Source: Acidobacteriota bacterium (GTDB lineage Bacteria; Acidobacteriota; Terriglobia; Bryobacterales; Bryobacteraceae). From it: a stretch of DNA of 32,669 nt. The stretch spans positions 1-32,669 of the forward strand of contig JANXXI010000205.1 of assembly GCA_025350695.1 (NCBI GenBank). The letters are read 5' to 3'. Shown here piece after piece: positions 1 through 10,197 of the stretch (positions are counted from its first letter, which is position 1; the number at the start of each line of letters is the position of its first letter). Both the position numbers and the translations under genes were made by a program. The notes under the pieces were generated by a model. It was not told the DNA's origin, ran no database searches, and saw nothing but the letters and a program-made list of their open reading frames with translations.

Positions 1-1
1 G

Positions 2-583
2 TACAAAGCCTTTGCAACGGACTGCATCATCGTCCACCTGCCCGGTTCGAAGCAGCCCTACATCGACTTTGGGTTTCCGAATAAGTATGACGGAAAGTTG
101 CCGGTGCTAAAAGAATTTACTCCCTTTGATCGTATCTACAAAGTTCCGCGCCGCTATCAAAGCTTGGCCCGTGTAGTGGATCGGGATCAACTATCAAAGG
201 TGACGCCTGTGCCGCAGGAAGCCAATATCGAAGGGCTCACACTCTACACGAACATGCTGGAGCAAGGCCCGGACAGGCCGACGAAAACGCGGTGGCTCAC
301 GTGGGAGCACCTGCGGATCGATACGACTGCCGGCCAAAACGAATCCGTGTTAGCGATGATGACCTACGACCCCGCATGGCATGCTTACTCGCGCGGGACT
401 GAATTGAAAGTGCGGGAAGATCCCTTGGGGCAAACCGTAATTGAAACTACGCCTGGCGAGCAAACTATCGACTTGAAGTTTGAAAAGCCTCTTGAAAACA
501 AGGTGGGCGGATATGTCACGGTTGCTTCGTTGGGTCTTTCGGGATTGTTGCTATTAGCCCCATTTAGAAGGAAACAGATCTAA
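2..583 (+). CDS. C-terminal part of a large membrane protein, paralogue of the next gene (5' end outside window)
   Basis: The reading frame is open from base 2, so the gene begins left of the window. A TTG at 98 is only an internal codon. The visible 193 residues align by eye with the C-terminal third of the next gene: TDCIIVHLPGSKQPYIDF matches its VDYAVIHGPKSTEYYRDF, followed by FPNKYDG versus YPNKLDG. A long hydrophilic, probably extracytoplasmic region is followed by one hydrophobic segment near the C-terminus (about GGYVTVASLGLSGLLLLAPF) and a basic tail, RRKQI. The family looks like bacterial GT-C-like or YfhO-like integral membrane proteins ('6-pyruvoyl-tetrahydropterin synthase related domain' proteins), whose function is not established. 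Stop TAA is at 581-583, one base before the next start, so the two are probably co-transcribed. The coding call is firm; the function is not. Confidence 0.85.
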   Translation, partial: YKAFATDCIIVHLPGSKQPYIDFGFPNKYDGKLPVLKEFTPFDRIYKVPRRYQSLARVVDRDQLSKVTPVPQEANIEGLTLYTNMLEQGPDRPTKTRWLTWEHLRIDTTAGQNESVLAMMTYDPAWHAYSRGTELKVREDPLGQTVIETTPGEQTIDLKFEKPLENKVGGYVTVASLGLSGLLLLAPFRRKQI

Positions 584-584
584 G

Positions 585-2558
585 TTGCGGCTCAACCTTT
601 TACTGGCGTTCCTGATTACGGCTTTCAACATCGCCCTGAATTTTCCGATGTTCTTGCCCGGCGTCTCGCCCTATCGGGGCTCCATCGAACCAGGTTACGT
701 ATTCATGGCGCGGTTCTTCAGCCAGCATCCAAACCCCTGGGCATGGAGTCCGCTTCAGTATTGTGGATTGCCCGCTCAATTCATATACCTGCCACTGTTG
801 CCATACTTCACTGCGCTCTGGATTTGGATTCTGCCTTGGCTTGACCCGGCGCAAATCTATCGGGTGATCGTGTATTTTGCGGCGTGCCTGGGTCCGGCGG
901 CTGTCTTTCTTTTTGTGCGAAGCTTTACGGGAACGCGACCGAACGCGGTCGGAGCCGCCATGTTGGTCTCCATCCTTTCGCCACTGTATGAACTGATCGG
1001 CACAATCGACCGCGACCGGGGCTTCATGCAGATTCCTTGGCGATTGCAAGTACTGGTGAAATACGGGGAAGGTCCGCACACTGTCGGCTTCGTATTCCTA
1101 CTCGCTTCGCTGTGCGCCAGTTGGAAGGCCGCCCGGCGAAATGATTGGTCTTCCCTGCTGTTGGCTGCTCTTCTGATGGCTCTCACTGTCCTGACCAATT
1201 GGGTTGCGGGACTCGCGCTGGCGATTTGCACCGTGCTTCTGATCTCAACCATGTGGGGCGTGGAAGATTTCAAGCCACGCCGCATCATTGATGCCGGAGT
1301 GGTGGGCTACGGGCTTTCCTGCTTCTGGCTCACGCCTTCGTTTGTTTATACAATGGCCTTCAACTGGCCGCAAGATGCCTTTGGCTACAAACTGCAAAAT
1401 GCGGAGCGGCTGATGTTTCTGGGTTGGTTGGGTGGGTTGGTGCTCATCCGCCTAGTTTTCGCGAAATTCCCCAAGCAGCGATACTATTGCTTCATTCTGT
1501 CCTGCCTATTCGCCTTCGGTCTCATGGTGAGCGCATTCTATGCCTACAACATCAACACGATTCCCGAATCACGGCGGTACGCTATTGAATTTGAATGTTT
1601 CCTGATTCTGGCGAGCGTGGAAACGGTTCGTGTGGCTGTCCATTCCGGAAAGTGGTGGTTGCGTTGGCCAATGCTGTTTACGCTGTTGGTGACGCTTCTG
1701 TACCTGACGCCCAACACCTGGACGTTCTTATACAATCGGTGGGACAAGTGGCAACCGTCGCCGAAGGAACAAACGGTGGAGTACGCAACAGCAAACCGAT
1801 TGAATGAGGCCAAGCAACCCGGCCGCGTATTCGTTAGCGGTGGAACGCGGTTTTACTTGAACTCCTGGTTTCCAGAACCTCAAATTGGAGGCGTGTTTGA
1901 AACCGGTTTAAGCAACCGAATGCCGGTGGACATGATCTACCAGATCCGCACCGATATCCTAAGTCAGCAGGGCCAGGAAGCGGAGAACACCATCTGGCAA
2001 TTGCGGGCAATGGGCGTTGATTATGCGGTGATCCACGGGCCTAAGTCCACCGAATATTATCGGGACTTCAAGTATCCAAATAAATTGGACGGAGTCTTAA
2101 CTTCTAGCCCCGTGGCCAACAATGATTATCTTTACGAATTGCCGTACGCGCCACTGGCGCTGTTGGTGAAAGATACGGAACTGCCAACCAAGCCGCCCCG
2201 TCATGGCTCATTGCGATTGCTGGAGCCTTATATCAGAGCGATGGACGACCCGGCCCGCCCAAAACTTCGTTGGCAATGGTTGGACAACAATCATTTTCGT
2301 GTTGAAGGAGATTTCGAGGAAGGGTATAAATTGGCTGTCGCGGTAAACTACGATTCAGGTTGGAAGGCAATTCAACGAAGCAAAACTCTTCCCTTGGGCC
2401 CCAACAAGCTCGGCTTCGTGACAGTCTTACCGTTGGCGGGTCAAAATGGAACGGTAGACTTCTACTATTCCGCCGGATGGGAGCCGCGTTTTTTCGCTTT
2501 GGTGAGCCTTGCCGTTTGGATCGCCAGTATCCGACGGCTTTGGCAAGAGAAAAGATGA
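585..2558 (+). CDS. Large integral membrane protein, GT-C / PTPS-related-domain-like
   Basis: This 657-residue protein starts at TTG 585. An AGAAGGA sequence about a dozen bases upstream could act as ribosome binding site. From the N-terminus to about residue 380 it is a series of hydrophobic segments (for example LNLLLAFLITAFNIALNF). A long soluble region follows, then one last hydrophobic segment near the C-terminus (FFALVSLAVWIASI) and a basic tail. This layout matches membrane glycosyltransferase-fold (GT-C) or YfhO-like proteins that use polyprenyl-linked sugars, but I see no motif that proves a donor or acceptor. It follows a paralogue with a one-base gap and overlaps the next start by four bases (ATGA), so it belongs to an operon with both. 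A role in cell-surface glycan assembly is inference. Confidence 0.8.
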   Translation: MRLNLLLAFLITAFNIALNFPMFLPGVSPYRGSIEPGYVFMARFFSQHPNPWAWSPLQYCGLPAQFIYLPLLPYFTALWIWILPWLDPAQIYRVIVYFAACLGPAAVFLFVRSFTGTRPNAVGAAMLVSILSPLYELIGTIDRDRGFMQIPWRLQVLVKYGEGPHTVGFVFLLASLCASWKAARRNDWSSLLLAALLMALTVLTNWVAGLALAICTVLLISTMWGVEDFKPRRIIDAGVVGYGLSCFWLTPSFVYTMAFNWPQDAFGYKLQNAERLMFLGWLGGLVLIRLVFAKFPKQRYYCFILSCLFAFGLMVSAFYAYNINTIPESRRYAIEFECFLILASVETVRVAVHSGKWWLRWPMLFTLLVTLLYLTPNTWTFLYNRWDKWQPSPKEQTVEYATANRLNEAKQPGRVFVSGGTRFYLNSWFPEPQIGGVFETGLSNRMPVDMIYQIRTDILSQQGQEAENTIWQLRAMGVDYAVIHGPKSTEYYRDFKYPNKLDGVLTSSPVANNDYLYELPYAPLALLVKDTELPTKPPRHGSLRLLEPYIRAMDDPARPKLRWQWLDNNHFRVEGDFEEGYKLAVAVNYDSGWKAIQRSKTLPLGPNKLGFVTVLPLAGQNGTVDFYYSAGWEPRFFALVSLAVWIASIRRLWQEKR

Positions 2559-3403
2559 GACAGTTTTTCCTACTGTTGCACAGAGCCCTAATCGCGACGC
2601 AAATGGACGGGTGCCTGGGCGTGGCCAAAGCCGCTGCCTACTCCGGATTACTGGCTTTGTTTCCAGTGCTAACCTCCATCACCACAATCCTCGTACAAGC
2701 AAACGCCAGCGCTGTTTCCGCACGGCTCGCCCAATTTCTGTTCGATGTAGTTCCTCCAGGCACTGAAGAGTTAATCCGGCAAAGTGTTACCGTACGTGGA
2801 GCCCGCCCTGTATTCGTTATCATCGTGGCGGCGCTGTTATCTATTTGGGGCGCCTCGGGACTGATAGCCAGTCTAATGGAAGGCTTCCAGTCCGTTTATA
2901 AGATTCCAACTGGACGGTCCGTTGTCAAACAACGATTGGTAGCCGTGATGCTTGTACTGGCGACCGTACTTCCCGCCGTTTTCGCTTCCGCCCTAATCTT
3001 GTTTGGCGACAATATTGAACGCGAATTTTTCCGACGGATTGGTGGATTTGGAAGCGATGTACAAGTGCGCGGCGGGGTTCGCCTGATTAGTTCCGCAATT
3101 CGCTTCCTGCTTGAATTAGCAACCATAACCGGCGTCATGACAGTAATGTACTACTTCGGTCCAAACCGGCGGCAACTTTGGCGCAACGTTTGGCCGGGCG
3201 CACTGCTGGCTACCGGCCTTTGGCTGATCACCACACAAGCATTCGCTTGGTACGTTAGCCATCTGGCGCAATACAATGTGCTTTACGGCTCAATCGGCGG
3301 TGTTATAGCGATGCTGGTTTGGATGTACCTTCTATCGGTCATCGTCCTGCTTGGTTGCGAATTTAATGCCGAACGCGAGCGGTTATTAAAGAGCAGCCGG
3401 TAA
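2555..3403 (+). CDS. YihY/BrkB family inner-membrane protein
   Basis: The frame is open from 2360, but the sensible start is the ATG at 2555, which overlaps the previous stop as ATGA and gives a 282-residue protein beginning MRQFFLLLHRAL. Family features are visible: the N-terminal AKAAAYSGLLALFPVLTSI segment, then SIWGASGLIASLMEGFQSVY, a charged middle, and late membrane segments ending IGGVIAMLVWMYLLSVIVLLGCEFNAE. This is the usual YihY/BrkB ending, and the length is normal. The family was once called RNase BN in error. It is an inner-membrane protein of uncertain function, possibly transport or envelope related. Its start is coupled to the upstream membrane protein, and uvrB begins nine bases after its stop, so the block 1-5395 may be one transcript. 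Confidence 0.88.
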   Translation: MRQFFLLLHRALIATQMDGCLGVAKAAAYSGLLALFPVLTSITTILVQANASAVSARLAQFLFDVVPPGTEELIRQSVTVRGARPVFVIIVAALLSIWGASGLIASLMEGFQSVYKIPTGRSVVKQRLVAVMLVLATVLPAVFASALILFGDNIEREFFRRIGGFGSDVQVRGGVRLISSAIRFLLELATITGVMTVMYYFGPNRRQLWRNVWPGALLATGLWLITTQAFAWYVSHLAQYNVLYGSIGGVIAMLVWMYLLSVIVLLGCEFNAERERLLKSSR

Positions 3404-3412
3404 ACTAGAAGT

Positions 3413-5395
3413 ATGGGTTTTCAGTTGGGCATTCCTTACACCCCCAAGGGCGATCAGGAACAAGCGATAGAACAGTTGTCACGCGGACTGGTCACTGGCG
3501 AGCGCGATCAAGTGCTGTTGGGCGTCACCGGCTCAGGGAAGACGTTCACAATGGCGAAGATCATTGAGCAATCCGGACGACCCGCCCTAATACTCGCCCA
3601 CAATAAGACGTTGGCCGCTCAGTTGTACGGTGAGTTCCGCACCTTCTTTCCGCAAGCCGCCGTTGAGTACTTCGTAAGCTACTACGATTACTATCAACCG
3701 GAAGCTTACATGCCGTCGAGCGACACTTACATCGAAAAAGAATCGACGGTTAACGATGAACTCGACAAGCTTCGATTGTCTGCCACTCGATCTCTGTTTG
3801 AGCGCAGGGACGTCGTCATCATTTCTTCGGTTAGTTGTATCTACGGTCTTGGTTCCCCCGAAGCGTATTACGGCATGCTGCTGCCTTTGGACAAAGGCAA
3901 GACCATGTCGCGCCAGGACATTGTCTCAAAGTTGGTGGAAATTCTTTACGAACGAAACGACATCGATTTCAAGCGCGGAACTTTCCGTGTGCGTGGCGAC
4001 GTGATTGAAGTTTTCCCAACGTATGATGACTACGCATACCGCATCGAGCTGTGGGGGGACGAGATTGAAACCCTGGCGCGATTCGATCCGCTTACCGGGC
4101 AAATCAAAGAGACGCTACAGCGGATTACTATTTACCCGAAGACCCATTACGTCCTCACGCCTGTTCAAAAGGAAAAGGCGATGGTGTCGATTGAAGAAGA
4201 GCTTGATTGGTGGCTTAAGGAGCTGCAACACGGCGGCAAGTTGGTGGAAGCGCAACGGATCCAACAGCGCACCAAGTTCGATCTGGAGATGATCAAGCAG
4301 ATCGGATATTGCCACGGCATTGAAAACTATTCCCGCCATTTCTCTGGCCGCCTGCCGGGCGAGGCGCCACCGACGCTACTCGACTATTTGCCACCCGACA
4401 ATATTATCTTCCTCGACGAAAGCCACCAGACCGTCCCTCAGATTCGCGGCATGTACGGCGGCGATAGGTCGCGTAAAGAGAACTTGGTCGGCTACGGGTT
4501 CCGGCTGCCTAGCGCCCTGGACAATCGTCCGCTCACCTTTGAAGAGTTTGAAAACCGCGTCAATCAAGTGATCTACGTTTCAGCCACGCCAGGCCCATAT
4601 GAATTGACAAAGACTGGCGGCGTGTTTGTTGAGCAGATCATTCGGCCCACCGGCCTAATTGATCCGGAGGTTGAAATCCGGCCGATCAAGGGTCAAGTGG
4701 ACGACCTCTTGGGTGAAATCCGCAAGCGCACGCAAAGCAACGAACGGGTGCTAATTACCACGTTAACCAAACGCATGTCGGAAGACTTGGCCGAATACTA
4801 TACCGAGGTTGGTGTTAAGTGCCGCTACCTGCACTCCGAAGTCAGCACGCTCGATCGCGTCAAGATACTTCGCGACCTACGCAAAGGCGTCTTTGACGCG
4901 CTCATCGGTGTGAACCTTCTTCGCGAAGGTTTGGATTTGCCCGAAGTATCCCTTGTGGCCATTTTGGATGCCGATAAAGAAGGCTTCCTTCGTTCAGCCG
5001 GCGCCTTAATCCAAACCATCGGACGCGCGGCCAGAAACGTGAATGGCCGGGCCATTCTCTACGGCGATGTTCTGACCGACAGCATGAAGAAGGCTATTAG
5101 CGAAACCGATCGCCGCCGCAGCATTCAGAGGGATTACAACGAAGAGCACGGCATTACGCCGCAGACGATCATCAAGGCCATCGATCAGAATTTGATTGCC
5201 ATCGCGGATATGGATTACGTCACAGTTCCACTTGAAGAAGAACCCGCGTTGGTGAACTTGAATCGAGAGCAGAAAGAAAAGCTGGCCCTTGATTACGAGG
5301 AAAGGATGCGCGAGGCTGCCAGAAATTTCGATTTCGAAAAAGCAGCGGAATATCGCGACAAGGCCAAGTCTATCAAGGAAGGGCTACTAGCCTAA
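3413..5395 (+). CDS. uvrB: UvrABC excinuclease subunit B
   Basis: UvrB is the DNA-damage-verifying helicase-like subunit of nucleotide excision repair. It is loaded by UvrA and recruits UvrC for incision. The 660-residue length is typical. Walker A GVTGSGKT is at residues 37-44, the damage-probing beta-hairpin with [20 protein letters not shown] is at about 90-109, and the LDESH helicase box is at 334-338. The C-terminal helicase lobe contains [14 protein letters not shown], and [10 protein letters not shown] follows. A C-terminal UVR motif ([20 protein letters not shown]) is the UvrC-binding coiled coil. The ATG start fits the family N-terminus ([14 protein letters not shown]). No good Shine-Dalgarno sequence is seen; TAAACT lies six bases before the ATG. 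The 3' end overlaps the convergent S66 gene by four bases. Confidence 0.99.
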   Translation: MGFQLGIPYTPKGDQEQAIEQLSRGLVTGERDQVLLGVTGSGKTFTMAKIIEQSGRPALILAHNKTLAAQLYGEFRTFFPQAAVEYFVSYYDYYQPEAYMPSSDTYIEKESTVNDELDKLRLSATRSLFERRDVVIISSVSCIYGLGSPEAYYGMLLPLDKGKTMSRQDIVSKLVEILYERNDIDFKRGTFRVRGDVIEVFPTYDDYAYRIELWGDEIETLARFDPLTGQIKETLQRITIYPKTHYVLTPVQKEKAMVSIEEELDWWLKELQHGGKLVEAQRIQQRTKFDLEMIKQIGYCHGIENYSRHFSGRLPGEAPPTLLDYLPPDNIIFLDESHQTVPQIRGMYGGDRSRKENLVGYGFRLPSALDNRPLTFEEFENRVNQVIYVSATPGPYELTKTGGVFVEQIIRPTGLIDPEVEIRPIKGQVDDLLGEIRKRTQSNERVLITTLTKRMSEDLAEYYTEVGVKCRYLHSEVSTLDRVKILRDLRKGVFDALIGVNLLREGLDLPEVSLVAILDADKEGFLRSAGALIQTIGRAARNVNGRAILYGDVLTDSMKKAISETDRRRSIQRDYNEEHGITPQTIIKAIDQNLIAIADMDYVTVPLEEEPALVNLNREQKEKLALDYEERMREAARNFDFEKAAEYRDKAKSIKEGLLA

Positions 5396-6423
5396 CCCAC
5401 TGTGGCCGCTTCCTCAATCACCAATTCACCTTTGTCGGCATCGAGTGAGGCCATCACGCCTTCGGGCAACGTCAACTGATCTTCGGTGTGTCCAATCGTA
5501 AGACCGGCCAGCACAGGGATTTTCAACTTGCCCAGAATTTCGTCAACCACTTCGCCCAATGTGAACGAATTTGTAAAACTTGGATCATACTTGCGCGATG
5601 TGCATCCATTGCATTCTCCAAAGACGACGCCCGCAGCCTGGCCCAACTTGCCGGAAATGCGCAATTGGGTAAGCATGCGATCCATGCTGTTAGGCTCCTC
5701 GCCAACATCTTCAATGAAGAGAATACGGCCCGCAGTTTCAATCTCGTAAGGGGTGCCCATGGTAGTGGCGATCAACGTGAGGTTGCCGCCAATCAAGGTT
5801 CCGCGAGCCTTTCCTGGCCTGACGGTACGTAATTTGTGCTTGGGCCGCAGCTTATTCGACTCTGAAGGATTGGTTAGCGAACCAATCGGCGATGCGTCGA
5901 AAAGCGCCTTCTTAAAAAACTTCTGCGTATAGTCGGAAAATCCCGACAAAGGCACAGGCCCGTGGAAGGTCACAAGGCCTGCCTTTTTGTTCATCCCCAA
6001 GTGCAGTGCCGTGACGTCGCTATAGCCAAGAAAGATTTTCGGATTGCGCCGGATCAGATCGAAATCAATGGACGGTAACAATTGCGCCGATCCATAACCG
6101 CCTCGGATGCAGATTACCGCCTTCACTTCAGGATCGGAAAACATGGCATGCAAGTCACTGACGCGATCTTCAATGGACCCGCCTAGATATCCACTGCGCT
6201 TCTTAACGTTCTTGCCCCATTTGTATTTGAGGCCGAAATATTCCATTGTGCGCGCGGCGGTTTCCAGGTCGTCGGGATCGCTTACGAAAGTGGAAGGCGT
6301 GATGAGGCCCACGGTATCACCTGTTTTCAACATACGAGGCTTCAATAGACCATTGCCCGTGCGTTGACCGTGGGCAGTTGCGGCCCAGGCGGCACTCGTG
6401 AGAAAAGTTCGACGATCCATCAT
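5392..6423 (-). CDS. Tat-exported S66 family LD-carboxypeptidase-like protein
   Basis: S66 serine peptidases include LdcA (L,D-carboxypeptidase, which trims murein tetrapeptides) and MccF (microcin C self-immunity). This 343-residue protein carries the expected triad by position: Ser135 in [11 protein letters not shown], Glu238 in LFIEDVGEE and His312 in TIGHTEDQ, with the typical IRGGYGS loop at 107-112. The N-terminus [19 protein letters not shown] looks like a twin-arginine-type signal, so it is probably periplasmic; most LdcA proteins are cytoplasmic. The start could be either of two adjacent ATGs (6423 or 6420). No Shine-Dalgarno sequence is visible, but TATAGT lies immediately upstream. 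It is the last gene of a minus-strand group, 20 bases after the methyltransferase. LdcA-like is more likely than MccF-like because no microcin or aminoacyl context is present. Confidence 0.92.
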   Translation of the reverse strand: MMDRRTFLTSAAWAATAHGQRTGNGLLKPRMLKTGDTVGLITPSTFVSDPDDLETAARTMEYFGLKYKWGKNVKKRSGYLGGSIEDRVSDLHAMFSDPEVKAVICIRGGYGSAQLLPSIDFDLIRRNPKIFLGYSDVTALHLGMNKKAGLVTFHGPVPLSGFSDYTQKFFKKALFDASPIGSLTNPSESNKLRPKHKLRTVRPGKARGTLIGGNLTLIATTMGTPYEIETAGRILFIEDVGEEPNSMDRMLTQLRISGKLGQAAGVVFGECNGCTSRKYDPSFTNSFTLGEVVDEILGKLKIPVLAGLTIGHTEDQLTLPEGVMASLDADKGELVIEEAATVG

Positions 6424-6443
6424 GAACTATAGGGTAACAGTGG

Positions 6444-7049
6444 TTAAGGCCAGGGCAATAACATCGGAACGCGTCGGCGGTAGTCCGAATAGACGGGTCC
6501 AAGGAGTCGAGCCAATTTGCGCTCCTCGAACTGGATGCCAATCAGAATGTAAATAGTCATTCCAACGGCGAAGAGCATGCGGTCAGCAGTCATCAGCGGG
6601 ACGGCAAAGAACACGAGTATGCTACCGGCATAAATCGGGTGACGAACGTACCGATGCAGGATTGGTTCGCGAAACGCTGCATTCGCCGGCTCATCTCGAA
6701 GCCCCAACAATTGCAGGGCATTCAAAGAAAACGCCGCGATGGCCGTCACGATGGATCCAAACAAGGCAAGCGACGCTGACAACCAAAAAGGAAGCGACCA
6801 GAGTATCGGTCCAGAATCGCGCCAGAGCATGGAAATCAGCACCAACCCCAAGCCTGAAGTCACCACGAAAACCGCCCGGCTAACGCGCCCAGCAAGGCCA
6901 CTGTGCTGAAGGCCAAACAGCAGCACAAGCATTAGATCAACCAGCAACGACTCCGTACTGTTATCAGCAGGCATGGAAGGTCGTCTTAGTAGGTAGAGAC
7001 CAGCCGCAACCCCGCTGAGCCCAATCAATGCGACAAGATATTTCGTCAT
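6444..7049 (-). CDS. Integral membrane methyltransferase of the isoprenylcysteine/phospholipid methyltransferase (ICMT/PEMT) type
   Basis: This 201-residue membrane protein has several hydrophobic helices and the family signature in its C-terminal half: [17 protein letters not shown] at about residues 133-149, then [24 protein letters not shown], a basic EER...YxxYRxRVP motif that binds S-adenosylmethionine in this superfamily. Bacterial members methylate diverse, mostly unknown lipophilic or cysteine-containing substrates, so the substrate cannot be predicted. The ATG at 7049 overlaps the glgB stop by four bases (ATGA), which implies translational coupling to glgB. The S66 peptidase follows after 20 bases. 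The C-terminus MLLPWP is typical of the family. The family call is confident; the biological role is open. Confidence 0.88.
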   Translation of the reverse strand: MTKYLVALIGLSGVAAGLYLLRRPSMPADNSTESLLVDLMLVLLFGLQHSGLAGRVSRAVFVVTSGLGLVLISMLWRDSGPILWSLPFWLSASLALFGSIVTAIAAFSLNALQLLGLRDEPANAAFREPILHRYVRHPIYAGSILVFFAVPLMTADRMLFAVGMTIYILIGIQFEERKLARLLGPVYSDYRRRVPMLLPWP

Positions 7050-9232
7050 CTGGATGGCTTCAACACAATCACGCCAAGCGGCGGCACGGTTACGGTAACG
7101 CTTGCTGGTTGGCCGTGTGAGCCTTCAGCGAAGGCGTTGGCATATCCTCCATTGCCCACATTACTTCCGCCAAACAGATGGGAATCGGTATTTAACACTT
7201 CCCGATATAAAACGGCCTCAGGAACTCCAATGCGATAACCGTACCGCACCACCGGCGTAAAGTTGCAGATGAACACCAGATGATCCCGAGGGTCCTTGGC
7301 TTTCCTCAAGAACGAAATCATTGAGGCGTTCGTATCTCGGAAATCCAGCCAATCAAATCCCTCATAGCTGAAATCTACTTCGTACAATGCCGGCTCTTCA
7401 CGGTAAAGTTTATTCAACGCTGCGACGCATTCCTGTAATTTGCGGTGGTTCTCGAAATCGAGCAAGTCCCATTGAACGCCCGCATCGTGATTCCACTCAT
7501 CAAATTGGCCAATCTCCGAGCCCATGAATAAAAGCTTCTTGCCTGGATGTCCCCACATGAACCCAAGGAAGGCCCGAACGTTAGCGAACTTCTGCCAGAT
7601 GTCGCCGGGCATCTTGCCGATCAAGGATCCTTTCCCATGAACAACTTCGTCATGAGAAATAGGCAGCAGGAAGTTTTCACTGAAGGCGTAGAGTAGGCTG
7701 AACGTGATGTTCTGTTGTTGATACTTGCGGTATACAGGATCTTCCTTGAAATACTTGAACATGTCGTGCATCCATCCCATGTTCCACTTCATTGTGAAGC
7801 CCAACCCGCCGCAATAGACAGGGCGGCTGACGCCAGGGTAGGACGTCGATTCCTCCGCAATGGTAATGGCGCCTGGCACGGTGTGCGCCAATTCGTTGAA
7901 CCGTTGCAAGAACCCAATTGCTTCCAGGTTTTCCCGCCCCCCGTACTCGTTGGCCAGCCACTGCCCCTCTTCGCGCGAGTAATCCAGATACAGCATCGAC
8001 GCCACGGCATCTACACGCAGCCCATCGATATGGTATCTCTTCAACCAGAATAAAGCGTTTGAAATTAAGAAAGAACGTACCTCATTTCGTCCATAGTTGA
8101 AGATTAGCGTACCCCAGTCCTTATGCTCGCCTTTGCGGTAATCCTCATGTTCATACAGATTCGTGCCGTCAAAAAACGCCAAGCCGTGGGCGTCTTTCGG
8201 AAAATGCCCGGGCACCCAATCCAGAATTACCCCGATGCCTTCCTGGTGCAGCCGGTCAACCAGGTACATGAAATCCGTAGGGCTGCCAAACCTTGACGTT
8301 GGGGCGAAAAAGCCAGTTACTTGATAGCCCCAAGATCCTGAAAATGGATGCTCCGCCACAGGTAGAAATTCCACATGAGTGAATCCCATTTTTTTCAGGT
8401 AAACAGGAAGCGCCTCGGCCAGTTCGCGATAGCTGGTCCACGTATTGCCCGCGCCTCTTAACCAACTTTCAATGTGGACTTCGTAAATCGACATTGGCTT
8501 GGAAAGCGCGTCTGTTTTTGCGCGGTGCGCCATCCAAGCCTCATCATTCCAGAAGTAGGAATCAAGGTCAGCAACCACGGAACCTGTGCGGGGGGCCGTT
8601 TCGCAGGAAAACGCAAATGGATCGGCCTTCAGCTGGCTATAACCTTTGAGTTTCGATTTGATCAGATACTTGTAACAGGCGCCCTTCCCTACCCCGGGCA
8701 GAAACATTTCCCAGACGCCGCCTTCGCGTAACCGCATAGGATGCCGCCGCGTATCCCAATCGTTAAAATCACCGGTCACGGTCACAGTGTGTGCATTTGG
8801 AGCCCACACACTGAACCGCGTCCCCTTGCATCCGTTTACTTCCGACAGGTGCGCTCCGAAGGAATCGTAGCCGTGATAAAGAGTACCCTCACCATGGAGG
8901 TGCAAGTCGAAATTCGTGGATAATTCGGAAAACCGGTAAGGATCCTCTAACTGCAACCATTCCCCACTCCAAAGCTTAATTTCCAGAACATACGGAAGCA
9001 TGGGTCCCAGCATTTCCGCCACAAAAAAGCCGTTCGGATTGAGCGAACTCATGGCGTGCGCATTGCCACCCACAACAACTCTGGCCATCAGAGCCTGTGG
9101 TAAGAATGCTCGAACCTCCCACCCCGGGGGGTTTTCAACTTTGTGTGGACCGAGGATCGCGAATGGGTCTCCATGGTAGCCGCCCATAATAGCTTCAATT
9201 TGTTCTCGTGCAATGTTCGCGCCAGCAGCCAT
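7046..9232 (-). CDS. glgB: 1,4-alpha-glucan (glycogen) branching enzyme
   Basis: GlgB cuts alpha-1,4 glucan and rejoins the chain as an alpha-1,6 branch during glycogen synthesis in the cytoplasm. The 728-residue length is normal. It has an N-terminal CBM48-type module pair (FAILGPH near 25-30, RFSVWAPNA at 139-146, GDFNDW at 154-159), a GH13 barrel, and an all-beta C-terminal domain. Catalytic residues are visible: nucleophile Asp408 in GLRVDAV, acid/base Glu in TIAEEST (460-461), and Asp528 in [11 protein letters not shown]. The ATG start is 20 bases from the start of the divergent deaminase gene. No other glycogen gene lies in the window. Downstream on the same strand are a membrane methyltransferase (four-base overlap) and an S66 peptidase. 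Confidence 0.98.
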   Translation of the reverse strand: MAAGANIAREQIEAIMGGYHGDPFAILGPHKVENPPGWEVRAFLPQALMARVVVGGNAHAMSSLNPNGFFVAEMLGPMLPYVLEIKLWSGEWLQLEDPYRFSELSTNFDLHLHGEGTLYHGYDSFGAHLSEVNGCKGTRFSVWAPNAHTVTVTGDFNDWDTRRHPMRLREGGVWEMFLPGVGKGACYKYLIKSKLKGYSQLKADPFAFSCETAPRTGSVVADLDSYFWNDEAWMAHRAKTDALSKPMSIYEVHIESWLRGAGNTWTSYRELAEALPVYLKKMGFTHVEFLPVAEHPFSGSWGYQVTGFFAPTSRFGSPTDFMYLVDRLHQEGIGVILDWVPGHFPKDAHGLAFFDGTNLYEHEDYRKGEHKDWGTLIFNYGRNEVRSFLISNALFWLKRYHIDGLRVDAVASMLYLDYSREEGQWLANEYGGRENLEAIGFLQRFNELAHTVPGAITIAEESTSYPGVSRPVYCGGLGFTMKWNMGWMHDMFKYFKEDPVYRKYQQQNITFSLLYAFSENFLLPISHDEVVHGKGSLIGKMPGDIWQKFANVRAFLGFMWGHPGKKLLFMGSEIGQFDEWNHDAGVQWDLLDFENHRKLQECVAALNKLYREEPALYEVDFSYEGFDWLDFRDTNASMISFLRKAKDPRDHLVFICNFTPVVRYGYRIGVPEAVLYREVLNTDSHLFGGSNVGNGGYANAFAEGSHGQPASVTVTVPPLGVIVLKPSR

Positions 9233-9252
9233 AGAGTCTATTATTACAGGTA
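9233..9252. promoter_or_regulatory. 20-bp divergent intergenic region between glgB and the deaminase gene, with AT-rich core
   Basis: Only 20 bases separate the glgB ATG (minus strand) from the deaminase GTG (plus strand). The core contains TATTAT at 9239-9244 on the plus strand, which reads ATAATA on the other strand. It could serve as a -10 element for the deaminase, with a transcript start at or just before the GTG. There is no room for two conventional promoters with leaders, so at least one -35 element must lie inside the opposite coding sequence, or a start codon is misplaced. The promoter reading is inference. Confidence 0.35.
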
Positions 9253-10185
9253 GTGTCCAGTTTCTACCGTGATTTGAAAAAAGCGGAATTGCATCTTCAC
9301 CTGGAAGGTTCGCTTGAAGCCTCTACCATTCATGAAATGCACCCCAATATTAGCAAGGAAGAAGTCGCCGCGAAATATGCGGAGAAGGGGTTTTCGGCAT
9401 TTCTAGAAAGCTATAAATGGGTGTCTGTTCTGCTTGAAACGCCTGACCACTATGCGTTGGCTACTCGCCGCCTGCTCGGTCAACTGCAAACCGAAAACGT
9501 CGAATACGTTGAACTGACTCTTTCCGTGGGCGTTATTCTGTGGAAGCAGCAAAACGTAGCCGCGATCTTTGATGCAGTGAATAAAGAGGCCCGAAAGTCT
9601 GCAATCCCCTGCTTTTGGATCTTCGACTTCATCCGGCATTTCGACTTGGATCATGCCATGAGGGTTGCCGAGCTAGCTGCGGAACGCGCCCGTGACGGCG
9701 TGGTCGGGTTCGGATGCGGTGGAGACGAAGCTCGGGGTTCTGCCTTAACATTCGTTCCCGCGTTCCAATTAGCCCAGCGCGCGGGCCTTCGCCTGGCTCC
9801 ACACGCCGGGGAAACCAGCAACGCGCAGTCGGTTTGGGACGCCCTGGAAGTTGGGGCCGACCGTATCGGCCACGGAATTCGCGCAGTGGAAGATCCAGCG
9901 TTACTTAGGCGGCTTCGGCAGGACGGAATCCCACTCGAAGTGTGTATCTCAAGCAACGTCGCCACTGGCGCTGTGGAACATCTTCTCTGCCACCCGCTAC
10001 GGCGTATCGCCGATGCCGGGGTTAGTGTAATCTTAAACACCGATGACCCTGCGATGTTTGGAACTACGCTCAGTGAAGAATATGAAAGGGCCGAACAGTT
10101 GGGCTTTTCCCGTGACGAATTAAGGTTACTGGCGGAAACCAGTTTCCAGTTTGGTTTCAACAAGCAAGTGGGCAGCCCCCAATGA
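9253..10185 (+). CDS. Adenosine deaminase family protein (adenosine/adenine or aminodeoxyfutalosine deaminase)
   Basis: This 310-residue metal-dependent amidohydrolase has the adenosine deaminase set of residues: zinc ligands His14 and His16 in ELHLHLEGS, His184 with catalytic Glu187 in PHAGETSN, the His207 region in DRIGHGI, and Asp264/Asp265 in [18 protein letters not shown] at about 228-235 is also typical. It probably removes the 6-amino group from a purine nucleoside for salvage. The same family includes aminodeoxyfutalosine deaminase of the futalosine menaquinone route, and sequence alone does not separate them here. The start is taken as GTG 9253, which puts HLHLEGS at residue 14. TTG 9274 is a possible alternative, because the family often starts only a few residues before the motif. 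It diverges from glgB across 20 bases. Confidence 0.9.
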   Translation: MSSFYRDLKKAELHLHLEGSLEASTIHEMHPNISKEEVAAKYAEKGFSAFLESYKWVSVLLETPDHYALATRRLLGQLQTENVEYVELTLSVGVILWKQQNVAAIFDAVNKEARKSAIPCFWIFDFIRHFDLDHAMRVAELAAERARDGVVGFGCGGDEARGSALTFVPAFQLAQRAGLRLAPHAGETSNAQSVWDALEVGADRIGHGIRAVEDPALLRRLRQDGIPLEVCISSNVATGAVEHLLCHPLRRIADAGVSVILNTDDPAMFGTTLSEEYERAEQLGFSRDELRLLAETSFQFGFNKQVGSPQ

Positions 10186-10197
10186 AGCTTCGATGGA

